Of a stretch of 32,110 bases of DNA, positions 26,150 to 32,110 are shown in pieces. The stretch lies in the NCBI GenBank assembly GCA_040905865.1, contig JBBDQU010000039.1, positions 1 to 32,110 of the forward strand, in the 5' to 3' direction. The stretch is from Alphaproteobacteria bacterium (GTDB lineage: Bacteria > Pseudomonadota > Alphaproteobacteria > UBA8366 > GCA-2717185). The translations under genes were made by a program, and so were the position numbers. Positions within the stretch are counted from its first letter, which is position 1. Every line of letters starts with the position of its first letter. The notes beneath the pieces are model-generated. The model was given only the letters and a program-made list of their open reading frames with translations, was not told where the DNA came from and ran no database searches.

Positions 26150-26899
26150 TCAGAGAAACACATCGCCGGCCGAAATGGTTTCCCGGACACCGCCCGGACC
26201 TTCCAGCAGCAACGCGCCATCCCTGTCCATGTCGACGAACCTGCCGCGGATTTCGCGATGGGGCAAACGAACGGTAATTTCACTGCCCAGGCCCGCGGCC
26301 CGGGCCAGCCACGCCGCCCGTACCGGCCCGATACCCGATTCCATCCATCGGTCGCGCCACCGGAAAAATGACTCGAGGAAACGCTCCAGGACTGCTTCCA
26401 CCGATGCCGCCGCCGCGCCCTCCGCCTTCAGGTCCGTGGCGGGGTACAGCGTGTCCGGGGGATGGCCGGTAATATTGACTCCGCATCCGATAACGACCCA
26501 GTCGGTCGCCTGCCCCGTGGCGGCGCCGGAGGACTCCAGCAGGATACCCGCCACCTTGCGGCCGTTGACCAGGATGTCATTCGGCCATTTGCAGTTCAGC
26601 GCCGCATGGCCGGGCAGCAATTCCGCAATGGCGTCGCCGAGCGCCACGGCGGCGACGAACGACAGTTGGGCCGATTCAACGGGCGGCTTGTCCGGTCTCA
26701 AAAGTATGGAGAGATAGAGGTTTCCCGCCGGCGAAACCCACGTCCGCCCCCGCCGGCCCCGGCCCGCGGTCTGCTCGCGCGCCCACACAACCGTCCCGTC
26801 GGCCGCCCCCGTCGCGGCCAGGCTTTTCGCCTCGTCATTGGTGGAGCCGGTTCGCGCCAGCGCGACCAGCATACATCCTTCGGGCAACGCCAGGGACAT
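26150..26899 (-). CDS. birA: Biotin-[acetyl-CoA-carboxylase] ligase BirA, single-function type
   Basis: BirA attaches biotin to carboxylase carrier domains through biotinyl-5'-AMP. From ATG 26897-26899 the protein has 249 residues: the catalytic domain with GSTND (18-22), the biotin/ATP loop GRGRRGR (46-52) and KWPNDIL (104-110), and a small SH3-like C-terminal domain. The N-terminal helix-turn-helix of E. coli BirA is absent, so it is not expected to repress biotin genes. A longer frame reaching 26974 overlaps the nuoN end and is Arg/Gly-rich, so I rejected it. It lies 14 bases after the nuoN stop with only a weak ribosome site. Confidence 0.95.
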   Translation of the reverse strand: MSLALPEGCMLVALARTGSTNDEAKSLAATGAADGTVVWAREQTAGRGRRGRTWVSPAGNLYLSILLRPDKPPVESAQLSFVAAVALGDAIAELLPGHAALNCKWPNDILVNGRKVAGILLESSGAATGQATDWVVIGCGVNITGHPPDTLYPATDLKAEGAAAASVEAVLERFLESFFRWRDRWMESGIGPVRAAWLARAAGLGSEITVRLPHREIRGRFVDMDRDGALLLEGPGGVRETISAGDVFL

Positions 26900-26913
26900 T
26901 GGGCAGCGTCGTC

Positions 26914-28365
26914 TCAGCCCGGAAACAGCGAAGCCGCCGCCTGCCCGGCCGTATCCACGATCGGCGCAGGCCACAGGAAGAACAGGAACACGGCAAGGCC
27001 CGTAACGGTCATGACCATCGTGAGGGAGCGCCCGACCGGCCTGTCGAGCGGCTCCGTACCTTCATCGAAATACATGATCTTGATGATGCGCAGATAGTAA
27101 AAGGCCCCGATCACGCTGGACACGACACCGATGATGGCCAGTGTGTAGAGTTCGGCCTCTATCGCCGCCAGGAAAATATACAGCTTGCCGAAAAAGCCCG
27201 CCATTGGCGGAATGCCGGCCAGCGAAAACATGAAAACCATCAGCGCCAGCGCCATCCCCGGGTGCGATTTCCCCAGCCCGGCAAGGTCGCCGATATTTTC
27301 GACCATGCGCCCGTTCCGGCGCATGCAGAGGATGCAGGCAAAGGTCCCCACCGTCATCGCCATATAAATGGCCATATAGATCAATACGCCATGCAGCCCG
27401 GATTGCGTCCCCGAGGCAAGGCCGATCAGCGCATATCCGACATGCCCGATAGAGCTGTACGCCATCAGTCGTTTGATGTTGTTCTGCGCGATTGCCGCAA
27501 ATGCGCCCAGCAGCATGGATGCCACCGAAATCAGGATGATGATCTGACGCCATTCCTCGATCAGCGCGCCGAAGGGTTCGAGCATGACCCGCAGCAGCAG
27601 GGCAATCGCCGCGACCTTGGGAGCGACGGCAAAGAATGCAGTCACCGGCGTGGGCGCACCTTCATATACGTCGGGGGTCCACATGTGGAACGGCACGGCG
27701 GATACCTTGAATGCCAGACCGGCCGACAGGAACACCAGGCCGACGATCAGTCCCGCCGATACCGGGGCGCCTGATGCGGCCATCATCGGAGCCAGAACCT
27801 CGAACTGCGTCGATCCGGAGAACCCGTATATCAACGAACACCCGTACAGCAGCAGGCCCGACGACAGCGCGCCGAGAACGAAGTATTTCAGGCCCGCCTC
27901 CGCCGAACGGATGTTGTCCCGCTGGAAGGAGGCGATGATGTACAGCGACAGGCTCTGCAGTTCCAACCCGATATACAGCGCGATCAGGTCGTTCGCGGAA
28001 ATCATCATCATCATGCCAACCGTGGCGAAGATCACCAGAATCGGAAACTCGAAGCGGGCCATACCTTCGCGGCTGATGAAATCCTCACTCATGAACAGGA
28101 CAAGGACGGCGCCGATCAGGACCAAAACCTTCATGAAGACAGCAAAATCGTCGGTCACGAACAACCCGTTAAACGCCAGCAGCCGCCCGTCCGCACCCCA
28201 GATCACGAGCGCCAGCGTCACGAGCAGTGCGGCAACGGTCATGCCGCTTACGATCGGCAGGGCCCGTTTCTCGGAAACGAAAACACCCACCATCATCAGC
28301 GCCATGCCGAGAACCGCCAACACAATTTCCGGCAGCGCGGGGAGGATATTCGATACTTCGATCAT
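26914..28365 (-). CDS. nuoN: NADH-quinone oxidoreductase subunit N
   Basis: NuoN is one of three antiporter-like proton-channel subunits in the membrane arm of complex I. The 483-residue protein is about 14 transmembrane helices. Glu135 (in [10 protein letters not shown]) and Lys220 (in [14 protein letters not shown]) match E. coli Glu133 and Lys217 of the proton path. The segment [15 protein letters not shown] is a family hallmark. It is the last nuo gene, 17 bases after nuoM. The birA-coaX-rnj array follows without a visible terminator. Confidence 0.98.
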   Translation of the reverse strand: MIEVSNILPALPEIVLAVLGMALMMVGVFVSEKRALPIVSGMTVAALLVTLALVIWGADGRLLAFNGLFVTDDFAVFMKVLVLIGAVLVLFMSEDFISREGMARFEFPILVIFATVGMMMMISANDLIALYIGLELQSLSLYIIASFQRDNIRSAEAGLKYFVLGALSSGLLLYGCSLIYGFSGSTQFEVLAPMMAASGAPVSAGLIVGLVFLSAGLAFKVSAVPFHMWTPDVYEGAPTPVTAFFAVAPKVAAIALLLRVMLEPFGALIEEWRQIIILISVASMLLGAFAAIAQNNIKRLMAYSSIGHVGYALIGLASGTQSGLHGVLIYMAIYMAMTVGTFACILCMRRNGRMVENIGDLAGLGKSHPGMALALMVFMFSLAGIPPMAGFFGKLYIFLAAIEAELYTLAIIGVVSSVIGAFYYLRIIKIMYFDEGTEPLDRPVGRSLTMVMTVTGLAVFLFFLWPAPIVDTAGQAAASLFPG

Positions 28366-28382
28366 CTGTACGTATCCCCCGC

Positions 28383-29906
28383 CTAACGTGTCGCGGCCAG
28401 TGCCTTGCCGCTGTCAACCGCGGCAATCGCACCATGATAATTTTCGAGGAGATTTGAAACCGACGTCGAAATCGGGTCCAGGAAGGACGTCGGGTAGATG
28501 CCCATCCACAGGACCAGAACGATCAGCGGCACGAAAATCGCGACTTCCCGGGCATTGAGATCCAGAATCGACTTGAGGTCATCCTTGGTCAACTCGCCGA
28601 ATATGACGCGCCGGTACAGGTACAGCATATAGGCGGCCCCCAGCACCATGCCGGTGGCGATCAGCAGGGCGACCCAGCTGCTGGCCTCGAACACGCCCAG
28701 CATGATCAGGAATTCACCCACGAAACCGCTGGTTCCGGGCAGGCCGACCGATGCCAGCATGAACAGCATGAACACCGCGGCGTATATCGGCATGCGATGG
28801 ACCAGGCCGCCATAACGCGCGATTTCACGCGAATGAATCCGGTCGTAGACTACACCGACGCACAGGAACAGCGCGCTGGATACGAAGCCGTGGCTGAGCA
28901 TCTGGATAATCGCGCCTTCGACCGCCTGCTGGTTAACCGCAAAGATGCCGACCGTCACGAAGCCCATATGCGCCACCGACGAATAGGCGATCAGCTTTTT
29001 CATATCCTCCTGAGCCAGCGCCACCAGCGAGGTATAGATGACCGCGATGACGCTGAGCGTGAAGATCAGCGGCGTGAAGAATTCCGACGCCAGCGGCAGC
29101 ATCGGCAACGAGAAGCGCAGGAAGCCGTAGGCGCCCATCTTCAGCAGCACGCCGGCCAGGATCACCGAGCCCGCCGTTGGCGCCTCGACATGGGCGTCCG
29201 GCAGCCATGTATGCACCGGCCACATCGGCACCTTGACGGCAAAGGAAGCAAAGAAGGCCAGCCAGAGCCACAGCTGCAGGTCACGGTCGAAACCGAACGC
29301 CATCAGGGCCTGGATATCCGTCGTCCCGGCCTGGACATACATGGCGATGATCGCCAGCATCATCAGGACCGATCCCAACAGCGTGTAAAGGAAGAACTTG
29401 AACGCCGCGTAGACCCGCCGCGGACCGCCCCAGACGCCGATGATGAGGAACATCGGGATCAGCACCGCTTCGAAGAAAATGTAGAAAACGACGAAATCGA
29501 GGGCGGCAAACATGCCGACCATCATCGTCTCCAGGACGAGGAATGCGACCATGTATTCCTTCACCCGCGACTGGATGGCTTCCCAGCTGGACAGGATACA
29601 GATCGGCGTCAGGAAGGTGGACAGCAGGACGAAGAACACGGAAATCCCGTCAACGCCGACCCGGTAGCCGATATTGAAGGTCGCAATCCATTCCGCCTGA
29701 TCGACGAACTGGAATGCAGCACTCCCGTTGTCGAACTGGATCCACAGGATCAGCGACGCAAGAAAGGTGAAGATGGAAACGATCAGCGCGGCCCAGCGGG
29801 AATTGCCGGCAACCTGCTCCGGCGTGCCCCTGACGAACAGCAGAATCATCGCGGCCCCTGCCAGCGGCAGGAAGATGACAAAGGTCAGTAGCGGAAAATC
29901 AGTCAT
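28383..29906 (-). CDS. nuoM: NADH-quinone oxidoreductase subunit M
   Basis: NuoM is the middle antiporter-like subunit of the complex I membrane arm. The 507-residue, multi-helix protein has Glu146 in FFEAVLIPM, Lys225 in [19 protein letters not shown], and Lys256 in [12 protein letters not shown]. These correspond to E. coli Glu144, Lys234 and Lys265, which carry protons. [13 protein letters not shown] is also typical. It lies 15 bases after nuoL and 17 before nuoN. Confidence 0.98.
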   Translation of the reverse strand: MTDFPLLTFVIFLPLAGAAMILLFVRGTPEQVAGNSRWAALIVSIFTFLASLILWIQFDNGSAAFQFVDQAEWIATFNIGYRVGVDGISVFFVLLSTFLTPICILSSWEAIQSRVKEYMVAFLVLETMMVGMFAALDFVVFYIFFEAVLIPMFLIIGVWGGPRRVYAAFKFFLYTLLGSVLMMLAIIAMYVQAGTTDIQALMAFGFDRDLQLWLWLAFFASFAVKVPMWPVHTWLPDAHVEAPTAGSVILAGVLLKMGAYGFLRFSLPMLPLASEFFTPLIFTLSVIAVIYTSLVALAQEDMKKLIAYSSVAHMGFVTVGIFAVNQQAVEGAIIQMLSHGFVSSALFLCVGVVYDRIHSREIARYGGLVHRMPIYAAVFMLFMLASVGLPGTSGFVGEFLIMLGVFEASSWVALLIATGMVLGAAYMLYLYRRVIFGELTKDDLKSILDLNAREVAIFVPLIVLVLWMGIYPTSFLDPISTSVSNLLENYHGAIAAVDSGKALAATR

Positions 29907-29921
29907 TTGCGTCGCCCGGCC

Positions 29922-31868
29922 CTATGTCCGCGATAAGAAATACCAGGTGATCAGGATGACCACCCCGACCAGCATGGCAAAAGCGTAGTGGTACAGGTAA
30001 CCGCTCTGCAGCGCGCTGGCCCGTTTGGAGAAGCGGACAGTCATGGCGGATATCCCATCCGGTCCCACACCGTCGATCAGCGCCCCGTCGCCCGACTTCC
30101 AGAGCGCGCGCCCCAGCACGAAGGCGGGACGCACGAATATCCGGTCGTAGATTTCGTCGAAATACCACTTGTTGAGCGACAGCAGGTAAAACGGCCGCAG
30201 CACCGCCGCCAGAGTTTCGCCGGATCCCGGGCGCATGATGTACATCCACCAGGCCAGGGCGATGCCGACGACGCCGACGATCAGCGGCAGCAGCTTCACC
30301 CAGAACGGTACGTGGTGTGCATTTTCCAGCGCCTGATGCGTCGGAAGAATGCCGATCGATTCGCCCCAGAACTGCTCCATGCCGTCGCCGACGAAGAAGT
30401 GATAGCCCAGCACGCCGGAGAACAGCGCACCGGCCGCCAGCAGGAAAAGCGGCAGGATCATGACCCTGGGCGATTCATGCACATGCGCCAGCGTGTCTTC
30501 GTCACAGCGCGGCGCGCCGTGGAAGGTCATGAACAGCAGGCGCCATGAGTAGAAGGCGGTCATGAAGGCTGCCGCGATTCCCAGCCAGAAGGCAAATGTG
30601 CCGACGCCGGTATGCGCGGCGAAGGCCGATTCCAGGATAATATCCTTGGAGAAGAAACCGGCGAAACCGATCGAGGTACCCGGTATGCCGATACCCGCCA
30701 GCGCCAGACTACCGATCCACATCAGCACATAGGTCACCTTGATGTGCTTCCAGAGTCCGCCCATCTTGCGCATGTCCTGTTCACCGGACATGGCATGGAT
30801 AACCGAACCGGAACCGAGGAACAGCAGCGCCTTGAAGAAGGCATGCGTCATCAGGTGAAAGATCGCCGCCGGATAGGCCGATACGCCGATGGCGAAAAAC
30901 ATGTAACCGAGCTGCGAACAGGTCGAATAGGCGATCACGCGCTTGATGTCGTTCTGGGTCAGCCCGATCGTCGCGGCAACGAAGGCCGTCAGCGCGCCGA
31001 CGACGCAAACCACCGCCAGCGCCGTTTCCGACTGCTCGAACAGCGGCGACAGGCGCACCACCATGAACACGCCGGCCGTCACCATCGTCGCCGCATGGAT
31101 CAGCGCGGATACAGGCGTTGGGCCCTCCATTGCGTCCGGCAGCCAGGTATGCAGGCCGAGCTGGGCCGATTTCCCCATCGCGCCGATGAACAGCAGCAGG
31201 CAGATAATGGTCAGCGCGTGATATTCGACGTCCAGGAATACCAGCGTCGCGTCGGCAAAATCCGGTACGGCGCGAAAGATCTCATCGAAGCGCACCGTGT
31301 CGAACAGCAGGTAGGTCGCGAAGATACCGAGCGCGAAACCCACGTCGCCGACCCGATTGACGACGAAGGCCTTGATTGCCGCCGCATTGGCCGACGGCTT
31401 ATCGTACCAGAACCCGATCAGCAGGTAGGAACAGAGCCCCACCCCTTCCCAGCCGAAGAACAGCTGCACCAGATTGTCCGCCGTCACCAGCATCAGCATG
31501 AAGAACGTAAACAGGCTGAGATAGGCGAAGAACCGCGCCGGCGACTTGTCGTGGCTCATATAGCCGATGGAATAGATATGCACAACGGCGGAAACCGTCG
31601 TCACCACCAGCAGCATGACGGCGGTCAGGGTATCGACTTTCAGCGACCAGTCGAATGACAGGCTGCCGGAGGACACCCACTGGAACAGCAGGATCGTGCG
31701 CGGATCGCCGGCAATGGCCACCGCAAAAAACAGATACCAGGAAATCAGCGCCGCAATGACGAGGCCGGAACAGGTGACGAATTGCGCCCCCTTGGCGCCG
31801 ATTGCGCGGCCGAACAGTCCGGCGATGACAGCGCCGAGCAATGGCAGGAATACGACAGCGGCTTCCAT
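29922..31868 (-). CDS. nuoL: NADH-quinone oxidoreductase subunit L
   Basis: NuoL is the distal antiporter-like subunit, carrying the long lateral helix that runs along the membrane arm. The 648-residue protein has Glu141 (GWEGVGLCSYLLIGFWY), Lys233 (GKSAQLGLHTWLPDAMEGP) and the helix-breaking HAATMVTAG segment. The C-terminal 120 residues, containing the lateral helix and final anchor, are present, so the gene is complete. Its ATG is five bases after the nuoK stop. Confidence 0.98.
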   Translation of the reverse strand: MEAAVVFLPLLGAVIAGLFGRAIGAKGAQFVTCSGLVIAALISWYLFFAVAIAGDPRTILLFQWVSSGSLSFDWSLKVDTLTAVMLLVVTTVSAVVHIYSIGYMSHDKSPARFFAYLSLFTFFMLMLVTADNLVQLFFGWEGVGLCSYLLIGFWYDKPSANAAAIKAFVVNRVGDVGFALGIFATYLLFDTVRFDEIFRAVPDFADATLVFLDVEYHALTIICLLLFIGAMGKSAQLGLHTWLPDAMEGPTPVSALIHAATMVTAGVFMVVRLSPLFEQSETALAVVCVVGALTAFVAATIGLTQNDIKRVIAYSTCSQLGYMFFAIGVSAYPAAIFHLMTHAFFKALLFLGSGSVIHAMSGEQDMRKMGGLWKHIKVTYVLMWIGSLALAGIGIPGTSIGFAGFFSKDIILESAFAAHTGVGTFAFWLGIAAAFMTAFYSWRLLFMTFHGAPRCDEDTLAHVHESPRVMILPLFLLAAGALFSGVLGYHFFVGDGMEQFWGESIGILPTHQALENAHHVPFWVKLLPLIVGVVGIALAWWMYIMRPGSGETLAAVLRPFYLLSLNKWYFDEIYDRIFVRPAFVLGRALWKSGDGALIDGVGPDGISAMTVRFSKRASALQSGYLYHYAFAMLVGVVILITWYFLSRT

Positions 31869-31873
31869 GCGGC

Positions 31874-32110
31874 TCAGCCCTTCATCACGTTAATGTCTTC
31901 GACTTCGATTGAGCCGCGGTTACGGTAATATACCACGAGGATGGCGAGGCCGATCGCCGCTTCCGCCGCCGCGACCGTCAGCACGAACATCGTGAATATC
32001 TGCCCGACCATGTCCTGCAGATGGGCCGAGAACGCCACAAAATTGATGTTCACCGCGAGCAGCATCAGTTCGACCGACATCAGGATGATGATGACGTTCT
32101 TGCGGTTCAG
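31874..32110 (-). CDS. nuoK: NADH-quinone oxidoreductase subunit K, partial (5' end outside window)
   Basis: The last 78 codons of a protein of about 101 residues are visible; the frame runs off the window edge, beginning [10 protein letters not shown]. The glutamates of the two central helices are present: [19 protein letters not shown] (E. coli Glu36) and [17 protein letters not shown] (Glu72), both needed for proton translocation. It ends DINVMKG with TGA. The missing start should lie roughly 70 bases beyond 32110. Confidence 0.97.
   Translation of the reverse strand: MNRKNVIIILMSVELMLLAVNINFVAFSAHLQDMVGQIFTMFVLTVAAAEAAIGLAILVVYYRNRGSIEVEDINVMKG

Noticed and set aside
1-32110. Mobile elements, CRISPR arrays, tRNA/rRNA genes, defence or toxin-antitoxin modules
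   Set aside because: I found no transposase-like protein, terminal repeats, regularly spaced repeats or structured RNA genes; nearly every base belongs to recognisable core genes.

Overview
The window is a GC-rich (roughly 60% by eye), tightly packed housekeeping segment from an alphaproteobacterium. Gene order and protein type suggest a Rhodospirillales-like member: rpsB-tsf-pyrH-frr-uppS-cdsA-dxr-rseP-bamA-skp-lpxD-fabZ-lpxA-lpxI-lpxB, LpxI in place of LpxH, an insert-less ProRS, and nuoK-L-M-N followed by birA-coaX-rnj-mce. The order-level assignment is an inference from remembered synteny, not a database result.

Everything from 32110 down to 971 is read on the minus strand, about 31 kb without a strand switch. 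Only one gene, a crotonase-family protein (157-951), is on the plus strand; it converges on lpxB with 19 bases between the stop codons. Reading in the direction of transcription, the layout is: (a) 32110-26914, the end of the complex I operon (nuoK partial, nuoL, nuoM, nuoN); (b) 26899-22509, birA, coaX, rnj, mce, a two-helix DUF1467 protein and an exported protein of unknown function; (c) 22419-19177, proS and the lipoprotein-release transporter genes lolC and lolD; (d) 19070-15612, dnaE with its own candidate promoter; (e) 15429-12185, rpsB, tsf, pyrH and frr (translation and UMP synthesis); (f) 12180-5244, uppS, cdsA, dxr, rseP, bamA and skp (isoprenoid, phospholipid and outer-membrane biogenesis); (g) 5239-971, lpxD, fabZ, lpxA, lpxI and lpxB (lipid A).

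Genes abut or overlap almost everywhere, for example 4-base overlaps at lpxI/lpxB and coaX/rnj, 8 at lolC/lolD, 10 at cdsA/dxr and 26 at uppS/cdsA. Translational coupling is therefore likely. The longest gaps are 182 bases (dnaE-rpsB) and 106 bases (lolD-dnaE), and these hold the only convincing regulatory signals. No gap exceeds 300 bases. I see no tRNA, rRNA, insertion sequence, prophage, CRISPR array or toxin-antitoxin locus.

I did not find a previously undescribed multi-gene system. The points most worth checking are: the region before dnaE (a DnaA-box dyad and a perfect TATAAT that would give a nearly leaderless mRNA); a foldable leader before rpsB; a crotonase that appears to lack the usual catalytic acids; and a small exported protein of unknown function lodged in an otherwise standard operon.
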